Part shown: positions 34,021-45,996 of the stretch, in pieces
Numbering within the stretch: position 1 is the stretch's first letter
Layout: every line of letters begins with the position of its first letter
DNA from: Apus apus
Taxonomy: Eukaryota > Chordata > Aves > Apodiformes > Apodidae
NCBI RefSeq assembly: GCF_020740795.1
Contig: NC_067282.1
Span: 164,788,274 to 164,852,273 of the forward strand
Reading direction: 5' to 3'
DNA length: 64,000 bases
Program-made: the position numbers and the translations under genes
The notes under the pieces: generated by a model
Databases searched by the model: none
The model's input: the letters and a program-made list of their open reading frames with translations, nothing else
Told to the model about the DNA's origin: nothing

Positions 34021-37000
34021 CACTGTGGAGTACCTGCAAGCTCCTGATAAAGAAGTCAGCTGAGATTAAGCTGTGGTTAGGTATGACAATTAATGCAGCC
34101 TCCTTTTTGGCTGCCCTTTTTCTTTGAGGCTTCTCAGACTTAGGAGGTGGTAACCTGTTTTTTGGCCTCATTCTGTCTGGGGGAGGAAGCTGGGTGCTGT
34201 GGCCTAATTCTACCACATAGCATGAAAGAAGCATGTCTTGCTGTCTTGATCTTGCTTCTTCCTGGGGAGAACAGCGCTTTGGAGGTAAAATAAGGGAAAT
34301 TGTCTTGCCTGTTTTTATGGAGATCATTGAGTACTATAGGTGTTGTCATTGGTGAAGGCTGAACAGCAAGAGAGGCTTCTTATCCTTAATGAAGTATTCA
34401 TATGCTCTTTTTTACCCCAGGCAAGTACAGTTTAATTAAGGAGAGTACCCCAGAGGCGATCTCTTAGTTTCAAAGATCAGTGTTTTTCTGCAATTCTTCA
34501 AGTACTAAATTGAATATTAAGGTGAGACCATTTTACCCACTTTGTAGTTATGTATTCATTTTCAGGCGTAGCAGTATGTCTTGTTAAATAGACATTTTGA
34601 CTTTATGCCACTGCTGTAGGACTCTGCTGTGTTGATCCCTCGGAAGTAATTAAGATGCTGAGAAACTTATTCTTTCTAAGTCATTAAGGACTGTTATTGC
34701 TGTCTTAGTATTTCCTGTGGCTTCTATGGAATTTATTTCTTGGGTAAAAAAATACCTTATTTTGTGGGAGTTTCTGCAATAGTTTGTGAAAAATTCTGCC
34801 AGGACTGCTGGTGGCATGCTTATAGCACCTGATATAGTAAAAGATATCGTTACAGTTGGCACCAACTGTCATTCTTGTAACAACATCCTTTCAAACAGCA
34901 AGGAGTAATGAAAAAGCAGGGTAAAATCTACCAGTGTTGGATCCCTTTGCCTTAGAATTTGATAGAGGGTATTAAGGCTGCACTGTCGGGATCCTTTTTG
35001 ATGAATGATAACACAGGTCATGTATTTCAGCTGAGGTCACAGCATGCAGAGCATGTCAAGTCATAAGAGCAAAGAACAGCTTGCTGCAGTCTTAAATCTC
35101 CAGGGTGTTTGCATCACAGCAGCAGCACCCAACAACCAAAAGTAAGGAAGGTATGGAAGTAGCTCAAAGCTATCGTAATAACCTCCTGGCTATGACTTCT
35201 GCACTGACACTTTTGAAGGGTGAAAATACTGGTACATAAGGTAAACTTGTTAATTTTTCAAGACAGTCAAGTAAGAGAACTTGCTTTTGTACAGAAAGGT
35301 TTGTACTCAGGTATGAAACTGGTGCCTAAATGTCACTGTTTGGAGGAGAATCAACTTCCCACCCACTGAACCTCCTAACGCTCTCATTGTAGATGATATA
35401 GAGCTGAGAATTCTGGATTTATTTACTCAGATTCTATTAAGTTATCATGATGTATTTTTAAGTTCTCTATCTGTACAAGAAAGCACAGCATTTGAGTCCT
35501 GAAGTAAGTGTAATGTTGACTTCACTCAGTGATTAGACTACAGAGGCATATTTGTTTAAAATCCCCTTTGTAATAGGAGTTGGTTCTTGTGTGACCCATA
35601 GATCTTTTTCTGCATAGTTACAGTAGCTAGGTTCAGATTCTACAATTAGTACTTGTTAAGTTCCTTTTGGTCTTGTCATCTAAGTTTTGGGGCCTTTTTA
35701 TCTTTTGAAGTTGAAGCCAGAGAAAAATATGTGGTTCCTCATAATATACTTGAAGTATAACGATTTTAAATGCTACATTCAAAACAATTGTTTTCTGCTT
35801 AGTGTTTTATAAAAGCAAGAAGTAGCAATCACCTTCATACATGTAACTCCAAGTGTCTCTTGGCCTTTTCATTGTCAAGTTTGAACCTGGGATTTGTGTG
35901 TCTGGTTACATAGCTATGGGTATTTCTTGTGCACAAATAGAACAACCCAAGTATATTTTAGCATATATTAATTATTTTAAGTAATATTACTTTCCATGTT
36001 AGTGTAACTATCAGATTGCTTAAACTTAGCTACTCATGGAGGAAAATGTCTACATTTAAAGTAAGGATAAATTCAGCTGGTAAGGCTTTAGTATTTACCA
36101 AAGCTGATGTTTAGGGACAATTTCTGCTGGTCTGTAGCTGTGAATTTTGCTGTAGCATTAATGCTGCATTTGCAGTAAAACATTACTGTGGTTTTCTATG
36201 TATTCTTACACGTTCTTGGTGGTTTTAGAACACTTCCATGAGAAAGCATCAAAAGCACCTTCTAAGAGTAGGTGAGATGTGCTCTTGTACGAATAAAACT
36301 GTGATGAACAAGGTTGATTTGAGGCCTTTTTGGTCTTGACATTGTAGTAGCAAGTATGTTTGTTGGGTTTTTTTAAGAAGTTACTGTATTTCCATGTGTT
36401 AGCTAAATCTGAGGCTAGGAGACAGTAGCAGTCAGTATACATCATTAGCAGAGCTACAACTTAGATCTTGAAACAAAGGATATGTATTCCAGGCTTAGGG
36501 GTATATGTTAAATTTCAGTTGGAACAGATGGTTTTACAGGCTCCTGGCCAGTTCTTCTAGTTATTTTTTCCTTTGCTCACACTCACTTGCTCTCTTTCTT
36601 GAAGCTGTTATTTTGGCTGTTAAGACACTTCCTGTTGTCTCCTTCCTTGCCTCTTTCTGTGTAATTGTAATTCCTGAGACTGGGTTGACAAGAGATAGAA
36701 ATGAGGAACATGCAGATGTTCTACCAAATACTTATATTTTATCCAAGAAAATATTCAGGCAAGTTAGACCACCTAATATGCTCTGAAAGGAATGAGGTAG
36801 TGGTGGTTTTGGACAACTGTATCATGAGTACACCCATCTGGGACTCTTACAACCAAGAAATTGTAAATTCTACCTTGTTACTGCCATACTGTAGTATCAA
36901 CATAGAGTATATGCATATGGAACATGCAAAGTTAAAAGGACATTTTCCTAATAAATGTTACATCAGTGCTTAACAATATGTCTTTCTTCATTGATCTGGG

Positions 37001-37690
37001 CAACCATAAAAAGACAAACTGGAACGCAACTGCGAGACAGTGGAGCTGTCAGTAAGCTGGGCAGCTTCTGATGCTGCTGGGTGGGTGGAGACATTCCAAG
37101 CTGTTTTACTTTCCTATATGCATTCCTGAAATGACAGTCAATGGAAAGCATGGCATAAGACTGGCAGCATTCCTCAGCTGTTTCCTTTCTAGTAATTTTA
37201 AGACTGTAAGGATAGAACAAGAGGGCAAAAGATGATCAGGGTACTTGGAGCCAGAGAGGAAGTGTTTCTTGATTTAATTTTTTTAAATGCTTTGTTTTGA
37301 CAAGACCTGGTACCCAGCTTTTCAATTTCAGGTTTGTTGTTTTGGTTTGGGTTTTTCTGAGAACACTGAATCAGCCAACTGTGCTTATTCTGGAAACTGT
37401 GAATCTTTGACAACTCATTTTGAAACCAGAATTAGAGCAATAGGATGAAGTCTTTGAACAACACTGTTTCATTCATGCCTGAGTGGTGTTTGCACTTACA
37501 CCATTAACAATATATTTATTGGATTAATGGCTTCTAAAAGTCTGTTAGTGAAGTTGGCTTTAAGAAAAAGGTGAAACCCTGGAAAAAAACTTGACCAGCA
37601 AAGGCAGCCTCATTTTGGGCCTACATAGAGAAGCAGATTTGTTTTCAAGGCTGCAAGTATATAACTTCTGATTAATTTAATTTTACATTT

Positions 37691-37750
37691 CATAGAATCA
37701 TCAAATGACAGCTTGGAAGAGACCTCAAGGATCATCTGGTCCAACCTTTC
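37691..37750 (-). mobile_element. CR1 3' terminal fragment, minus orientation
   Basis: About 60 bases starting CATAGAATCAT and ending GATCATCTGGTCCAACC match the complement of a CR1 3' tail. Only the untranslated end is present. Confidence 0.85.
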
Positions 37751-38265
37751 TAGATAGCGTTTTGGTCTGTAACTGGCACATAACCATGTATTTTGATACT
37801 AAAATATCTGTAATCTGTGGTTGTTAGAAGAACATTCAGGAGCCTCATTAATTTTTTTTTAAATCAGTCTGAAATATCCTTTATTTTCCCATGTTACGGT
37901 TGTAATTAATGCTCTGAAGTTCAAACTATGACAATTCTCTTTGACAGGATCAGTTAGCCAGTCATTGGTGGTTACTGTGCAAGTTTTAGTCCTTGGGTGA
38001 TTATTTATTTAGTTTTGCTCTTGGTGTTCTACCATCCTGACAGTGAAGCTAGAAGAGTAAGCAAAGTGTTTTCTATATACAGACTTGAGTATTTGAGGTT
38101 TCTTGTATATCAGGGCATTACATACATGGCCTTGTGTTGGGGATCTAAAGTATGACTGCCACTTTTCATGTGAATTTTATTTTCCTGTTAGTTTTTGGTT
38201 ATTTCACAGAGTGACTAGGATGAACGCTAGCAGTGTGAAACTTGTTTGTTAATAGTTCTCTTTCA

Positions 38266-38305
38266 AACTTACAGTTTTGTTTCAGAACTTACAGTTCTGT
38301 TTCAG
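38266..38305. repeat. 20-bp tandem duplication, one mismatch
   Basis: AACTTACAGTTTTGTTTCAG is followed directly by the same unit with one T-to-C change. A local duplication without evident role. Confidence 0.85.
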
Positions 38306-39023
38306 ATGCCTAACAGTATTTTTCTTAAAATTCTGTGCTTGAGCTGAATATTTGTCTAAGGCAAAATATACAATATCTTCATCTGGTAACAAAGATGAAC
38401 ACAGCTGACAAGTATGTACACTGATGTGCTACCTTCTGATAGACTCAACTGTGATGAAGCTTTCACTGAGAAGCTGCATTCCTCTGTCAAATCTGGGATC
38501 TTAGTGGGCCCATTTTAAAACCAATATACCATCTCAGGCTTCTGGCTTTGAAACTTTTGACTTAGTAATGTCTTGAAATTTACTTCAGCATTCTTGATTG
38601 AAAACCTATGCTTCTGCTACTGAAGTGAAAAATTTGTTATTTTAAAGCCTCGGAACATGTCATCCCAAGTTTTAACAGAAGTGTTGTTGCTTGCAGTATG
38701 TTCACGAGTGTATGCAATTATATTTGAATGAGTAGGCTTAATTAAGTGCATAATCTTAATGAAATCAATGAGAATTTTCCAAAGTGTGTCCCCACCCATC
38801 CCAATGATGAAACAATCCGAAGCTATTGGTATTATCTCCTTGATCAGTCTTAATTTTGACTACCTTTCCTATATTCTATCAAGTATAAGTAACCCTGCTT
38901 ATTGCTGTTGCAGCATTAAGTTAATTTTAAAATCTAATTTAAAAGAGTCAACAACTCTTCAACTTGTTCTACTAGCCTGTTCTTTTGGAAATGTTTTCAA
39001 ATCAATCCAGCCTGGTGCTTTAG

Positions 39024-39112
39024 GTACTATGGGAAGGCTCCATGTGGTGGGAAGGGACCATGATGTGACCTGTTTCCTGGAAGGCTGGATTTCCTGTGCT
39101 GTATGTGCTGTG
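39024..39112. repeat. Direct repeat, copy 2 (76 bp identical to 33,916-33,991)
   Basis: The first 76 bases are identical to copy 1. TTAGG occurs just before (39,020-39,024) and just after (39,116-39,120) this copy, which could be a 5-bp target-site duplication around a 91-bp insertion. A five-base match in a small search space may also be chance. Confidence 0.85.
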
Positions 39113-42100
39113 AAGTTAGGCAAAAATGCATTGCCTTAGGTTGTAGTCCAAGTGAAAAGTGAAGATTGAGGTGACAGCATTGTGCCTGGGGGCAAAATTG
39201 GGCCTCTTTTTGTTAATTAATAATCTCATTTCTATCAAACCATATAAAATGTTTTCAGAAAGTTTGCCAAACTTCTCAATTTGCTGACACTTATTTTTTC
39301 AGCTACTGCGACTTGTATTATTTTAGGTCCTAGTGATAAAGATTTTCTCATGAGAAGTCTGCACTTTTGTCTCCTACTTAGTAGAAAATAAAATTTTAAC
39401 ACTACCTCTGAAAGAAGAATTTTTGTGTCATGTCAGTTTCTTGGCTTCTGTATAGCAGTGCAGAGAGGGTGAGTTGTGCTAATACTGTGGCTGTCAGTGG
39501 GTTTTTGTTTGTGAATCTCTGAAGGGGCCTTTCTGGTCAGTTACTTTCTACTTGCATGGCAGACAATCTAGCCAAATGCTTGGCGTTGTTTGGGTTTTTT
39601 CTGTATAGCTAAACCTGTATAATAGTGATACTGAATGCCAGTCTTGTATGTCACGGTGCTTACCAGGTATTTGTATGCTTAGGGAGAGAAACAACTTTCC
39701 CCATCTCTCTAAGAGAGTAACTTAACGTGTAGTGGCTCTTGTGCTTAACACTTGTAATACACTTAGAAAATGTTGAAGAATGTCACTGACAAGTATAAAA
39801 TGGCCCTCTGTTTTAGTTGAGCTGCCCTCAACCTGGGTTTTATGCAAAATAATTTCTTTGTTTTTACCTTTAATATGCAATGTCGTATCTTATCCACAGC
39901 CTACCTGGCTTGTGTCTGATCTGTCATATCTGACTTCAAAGAAAGCTTGTGAAGCTATTATGTAAATGAGTTTTACCTATAGATGTGGTATTACCTATAT
40001 GGCAGTGATGACTTAAAAACTACTGTTTAAAAGGAAAAGACAAGACTTGGTGTGGATGCTGGAAGACATATTACATATTTGATGAAAGTGTTTTATCAGT
40101 TACTGACCCATGTAAGAAGCTGTTGTGGGGGAGAGCTTCTCCAGTTGTTTTCTCAGCAATTGCAGAGGATTCTGTACTCCATAATATAGTGAAAGTGTTG
40201 ACTATAATTATAGGTCTGCATTTGCAAGCTCAAGTGGCTTTTTGGATTTTTGGAATACCTTCTTTACTGTTTTTTAAAATATTTGCTTCAAATAAACGCG
40301 ACTGAAAATGTTGCATTTGTGCTCCTAGAGTAAGAAAAATTTTCTTTTTGGTACATAAATAGCAGCAGGTATAAAAATAATGAATATAAAGTGGAGGGGG
40401 AATCCAAATGAATTTATAGATTGTAATAGCTTTTGAAAAGACCCAGGTTAAAGGAGCTGCAGGTTGGATTCAGGAAGAGGCAGAAACTTGCAGTTCTGGA
40501 TGCAACTCCACATACTGATGTGAAGTACGGAAACACAGGCAACATCTGGATGCGTGAGTATAGGAATTCTTTTTTAAAAGAGCTATTACTTGCTTTCCTG
40601 AAAGTAGGTTGAGATGTGTGGGGGTATTTTATCCTTTCCCTAATTTTCTCTAGAGGTTTTTTTTCTTGAATTAGATTATCCTGGTGCTAATGTCTATATG
40701 TAGTTATCCTTCACCTAAAACTAGTAATTTCTAACTAATTCTTCCTAATGCGCTAGCTCTACACTAATGAGTAGCAATGACAATCTTAATTTTATAAGGC
40801 TGTTGAATTTGGAATCCATGTGCCATTCTAGCATCTAAGCAGTGTTAAAGACAACGCTGTCTTATGATGAGGCTACTTTTAAAAAGCTAAATGAAGACTA
40901 GGCATTTTTTCCTTTTTCTCCCTGTAGAGGAGACCAAGTTTCATATACTGATAATTGTAGCTAGTTGACTACCATTAACTAACTAAAAAATATTTAGTGT
41001 CAGATGCTCAGTTTACATGATGGTGTGGTAGATTACTTCTGCCTCTTTGGTGGTACCACCATGTCAGATGCAGTTCTTTAATTTCTGTGAAGGGGAACAT
41101 GCAGGAAAAGGTATTTATGTCACTGGGAGGAAAACCAATTTCCATCTTGCTGTCCCTTTTGCCTTTTGTATCACACAATTATTTTGTGACAGTTTGAGAT
41201 ACTGCTTTTTATATTTAAAAAAAAAAAAAAACAAAACCAAAACTTAACTGCTGGAGTCCATTCAGTTTATCTAAATTCTTAAGCAGCACTTTCCCCCACA
41301 GTTTGTAGAAGAGCAAAGCTATACTGTATGGATACATGTGAGTATACCACAGATGATGGAAATTCTGTTCGGAGAAACATGCATTGTAGGCTTGAAGTCC
41401 CAGGTGATTCTGTGGTACTGTTGTAGCATGCCTGAGAAAGACTTACCTATCCTCTTACTAGTTAGAAGTTAGCTAGTATTCAGGTTTAGTTTATTGGGTT
41501 TGGTGGTGCTTAAGTCTAGAGGCTTCCCCAAAGTGTTTGAATGTCACATTGCCTTCAGTGAGAACTTCATGCTTAAACATGTAATTTCTCCTTCAAGAAA
41601 AACTACCATCCTGAATAAGCTTTATTAAAGGCTAATACAAATATTTAAGATGGCTTTTGAGTACAGTTGAATGCAGTTCTTCAGTAAAGTTACTGTTGGA
41701 GTTCTGAGTGTTTTCTTAGGCAGCGTTTTCCGTTCACAATTTATAAAGTCCATATAAAATAAACATGAAACCTAAACAGCAGGTATGACATTCAGTAACT
41801 GGTTATATTTGGTAAGATGATAGGAGTCCTATAACTGACTAGCCAGTGACTTTAAGTAGTTGCCTTCTTTTGTGCCTACCAATTAAGATTTGTATGTATG
41901 AGCTCAGTTTGTCCAGTTTAAGAAGTGTGCTATGTGTAGAATGTTGTAGGAATTGCTAGTTCCTGATGCAAAGTGCCATTATCTAGGCTTCTTTTGAGAC
42001 TGTCCCAATTTCTGCCTGGGATTAAAAATTTCCTATTGGAATTCAAAGAAGCCTTCTGTAACCATTTGGTGACTTAAATTTTCTCTTGATTCTATCATAA

Positions 42101-42423
42101 TTGCCCATCATATCACCAAGGCAGGAATGGTACAATAACCCAAGATGGTGCTCATCTCCATGTTCAGTGCAACAAAGGAAATAAATTAATACACAACTTG
42201 AGGGGCGGACACTGCAATGGGAGAAGTTTTGTATTTTGATGTAGCACATGGATTGACTGGATGACACATCTATGGGGGATTAAAATTTGTCATCTCTTTG
42301 TGCTGCAAGAAGCCCACTCGTGAGAGTGGCTGTACCTGTGAACAAGCTGCTGTAGCTTTCTGGATGCTAATCATTGGTAGGCTCTCTGACACAAGCAACA
42401 TCGAAATAGGGGAGTTTTTCTGA

Positions 42424-42443
42424 TGTATATATGTATATATATT
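42424..42443. repeat. Short AT-rich TGTATATA repeat
   Basis: Alternating GTATATAT units; a minor microsatellite. Confidence 0.6.
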
Positions 42444-43984
42444 TCTAACGTAAGGTCAGCTATTGGGTGACAACTTCAGTTTGACTAACAAACTTTGCAA
42501 ATGTCAGAAAAGCCTACTATAACAAAATACTTAATAAGAGTGACTTTAAAAGCTGATTATTATATTAATTGTCTTTCTTTTTTAGAGTAAGTGACATTTC
42601 AGGTGTATATGGTAGATGAAAACATGAAAATAAAAAAATTCGGACATGGTAAATCTTACATAATAGTAGATTTATTAAAGATGTTTTTCTGTTGAAGTGT
42701 GTTTTGTTTTTTTTAAACAGTGTATAAATTAAAAGCATCAGTAGAAGTTAAAGGCATGCAAACTATGGGGATCCCGATAAAAGAGCAAACAGCACTTAAA
42801 AGGAACTTTCTGTTAAGAAGCCTTGTTGGCATTGGAGCCATAGATTCTTCAGTGACATGGTTGATCATCAGCTACACAGAGATATGACTCAAGTGTTTGC
42901 TTGAAGAGGTGATGTGTAATTTCCCCCTTTTTGGAGATTCTCCAGGTACCTTGTATCTCAGCAGCTGTTTGCTTACCTGCATATATAATAACAGGTTTTT
43001 AGTCTTTTGAAGAAAAAAAACTCTTGTGACTGTGTTTGTAAGGCTTTGCTGTCCTAATTTCTTCCTTCTAGGATTTTGAACACTCTTCACTTATATAATT
43101 AGATAATAGTATTTTCTATAGCTAAATTAAATGACTCATATATGGGAGAATTTTCCTGGAGTGTTTTCCTGCTCGTTTTGCTTTGTAATGTTTCACTGCT
43201 GACAATGTATTTGATAACATGCTTTGCATTCTATTAGTACTTGGTGTTTATGAAAAATTTAACCAAATAACAGCCTAAGTTGACTGGTTTTGACTGCTCT
43301 GTTGTGGCTTAAACGACAACTATTGCTTGGTTATTAAAATAATTTTAACCTCAAGCCAGAACCTTCAGTTTTTAAAACAAAGATGGTTTAAAGTCTGACT
43401 TGATGTTTGACAATTGAGCTCATGTGATAGGCTGTAAAACTGAGGAGTGTCACTTAACTAGGAGTGACATCGCTGACTTTTTAATCAATATACTTCTGTA
43501 CTTCTCCTTGGTAGCTGTCTGTGATTCATGAAACCCATATTGCATTGTACAGTTGCATAAATTGCTCTTTGAATATGTTCTTCAACCTAGACAAAAGCAG
43601 GCATAAGAAAAGACAGGGTAGAAAATACTGCCCTCATAAGAAGATATAACAGTGACAGAGAGGAATTTTTTTAATTCAGGCAAACTGCCCTCTTTTGTTG
43701 TTTTTTTTTTTCTGTCCTCCACACTCCTTGAGTTTCTACAAACTGGATTTTGGCTATCCAATTCTGTTGCTGCTTATTTATTAGAAGTTATGAGGCACAG
43801 TGTAGTTATTTGTGCTTTCAGAGTTAGAAAAGCAGGCTCTGAATTCAAGTCTGCATCTGTCGGGATTTAAACAATGTGCTGATGCTTATGGAAACCCAGC
43901 ATGTGCCCTACTTTGATTTCTTCCCTTGAGAAAGGTCTGTTGCAGGTTTGCTTCCTTTCTTTGGTAGTATCAGCAGCCATTGAT

Positions 43985-45996
43985 ATAGATAAGCAAAACC
44001 AGTTCATCCTGACAAAAAGTAAGGGAAGTAGGCTAAGCAAAAGACCCCCTTGGCTTAACTGTGACCTTCTGAGTTTGCTCAGAACCAAAAGGGAAATGTG
44101 CCAGAGGTGGAAAAGTGGAACATTACTGGTTGGAAATTATAAGGGCATTGCCAGGACATGCAGAGATGCGGTTAGGAAAGCAAAAGCTCAAGCTTGAGCT
44201 GACATTGGCTGAAGATGTCAGAAACTTCAAGAAAGGGTTCTTCAGATACCTTAACCAAAAGCAGAAATGGAGGAATAATATTGGCCCACTATTCAACAGG
44301 AGAGGTGAATTGGTCACCAACAATGCTGAAAAGGCAGAAATCCTCAACACCTGCACCTCTATCTTTACCAGTGCTATTGGGTCCCAAGCCATAGGAAGAA
44401 AAGTCCAGGTTGATGCAGACACCGACCTGCCATCAGTGAAGAAAGAGTTGGTGTGTCAACTATTACGGGAGCTTGACCCATACAAGTCGATGGGCCTGGA
44501 TACCATCCACCTGAAGGTGTTGAGAGAGCTGGCTGATGTTGTTGCAGAGCAGCTCTCCATAATATTTGAGAAGTCGTGGAGACTGGGAGATGTCCCTGAA
44601 GACTGGAGAAAGATAGTCATGACATTAGGGTATAATGAAGGGTCCAAAGGAGGACTCGGGTAATTACAGACCCATTAGCCTCACTTCAGTCCCTGGAAAG
44701 GTCATGGAGCAAATCCTTCTGGGGACTGTCACAAGTCAACTGAAGCATGTGATTGGGAAAAGCCAACATGGATTTACAAGGGGCAAATCATGCTTGACAA
44801 ACCTGATCACCTTCTAGGACAAAGTAAACTGCTAGGTTGATGCAGGGCAAGTGATGGACATTGTCTACCTGGACTTCTCCCAGGCTTTTTGTATGGTCCC
44901 CCACAGCTTCCTCTTGGAGAAACTGACTCATTACAGCCTTGAAAAGTGGTCTGTGTGGTGGGTGGTGCATTGGCTGACAGACCATACCTAGAGTGCGATA
45001 GTAAATAGTTCCTTCCTCAAACTGGCAACTCTTCACAAGTGGGGTCCCCCAGGAATTGATATTGGGCCCAATGCTGTGTAACATCTTCATAAGGGACCTG
45101 GGTGTTGGGATCAAGAACACCCTGATGAAGTTTGCTGATGACACCCAGATGAGTGGAGGGGTTGGCACTGCAGAAGGGAGGGCCACCCTCCAGAATGACC
45201 TAGACAGACTGGAGAAGCGGGCTAGCAGGAACTTCATTAAGTTCAATGGGGAGAAGCGTAAGGTCTTGTACCTGGGAACATGTAACCCAGAAGCGCATTT
45301 CAGACTGGGATCCACCTGGCTGGAGAGCAGCCCTGTGCAAAGGGACCTGGGGTCTTGGTGGATAACAGGCTCAACATGAGTGAATCGTGTGCTGCAGTGG
45401 CAAAGAAAGCCAGCAGGATGCTGGGCTGCATCAGCAAGAGCATCACCAGCAAAGATAAAGTCATCATCCTGCTCTACTTTGTGCTTGTCAGACCATACCT
45501 GGAGTACTGCATTAAGTTTTGGTCCCTGCTCTACAAAAAGGATGAGGGTGGGCTGGAGAGGGTCCAGAGAAGGACTACAAGGATGATCAGAGGACTGGGG
45601 GACCTGCCATATGAGGAGAGGCTAAGAAAACTGGTTTTGTTCAGCCTTGAGAAAATAAGGCTTTGGGGAGACCTTATTACCATGTTCCAGTAGTTAAAGG
45701 GTGGTTACAAAGAAGATGGAGACTCCCCATTTACAAGGAATCACATGGAAAAGACAAGGGGATAATGGGCACAAGTTAGTTGGATATTCCAATTGGACAC
45801 GAGGTAAATTTTTCACCATGCGGACAATCAAACATTGGAATAGTCTCTGCAGCGAAGTGATAGATTCCCCCACATTGGACAGTTTTAAGTCTCGGCTTGA
45901 CAAGGTGCTGAGCCATCTCATATAAACTATAGTATCACCTGGAAAGGTTGAACCAGATGATCCCTGAGGTCCCTTCCAACCTGGCATTCTATGATT
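43985..45996 (+). mobile_element. CR1 LINE, about 2 kb, plus orientation, degenerate ORF2
   Basis: This is the longest retroposon here, in the same sense as PPP1R12A. It starts inside ORF2 after the endonuclease part (region PPWLNCDLL), continues through the linker (ACRDAVRKAKAQ type) and the reverse transcriptase ([22 protein letters not shown] and, at 45,131-45,145, an intact F-A-D-D-T box), then the C-terminal region and the 3' UTR ending CATTCTATGATTG. The reading frame shifts at least four times and has in-frame stops near 44,815 and 44,990, so it cannot make a working protein. The 5' edge is approximate. Flanking target duplications are not obvious, as is usual for CR1. Confidence 0.94.

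Larger units (their letters stand above)
32561..37690. other. Unique intronic DNA with one copy of a 76-bp repeat
   Basis: No exon is recognisable. The region around 33,740-34,330 is more balanced in composition and has a 152-residue open frame on the minus strand with no domain I recognise; it overlaps the first copy of the 76-bp repeat and may be part of an unidentified element. Confidence 0.6.
37751..43984. other. Unique intronic DNA, no exon seen
   Basis: AT-rich intron sequence. It contains the 20-bp tandem at 38,266, the second 76-bp repeat copy at 39,024, A15 at 41,217-41,231 and an AT repeat at 42,424-42,443. No coding segment resembling PPP1R12A exon 2 was found. Confidence 0.65.

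Noticed and set aside
33869-34327. A 152-residue minus frame in intron 1
   Set aside because: No domain or homologue is recognised, it overlaps the 76-bp repeat, and there is no promoter or splice support. Kept only as context for the repeat.
44115-45693. Several RT-like frames as genes
   Set aside because: They are consecutive pieces of one CR1 ORF2 broken by frameshifts and stops.
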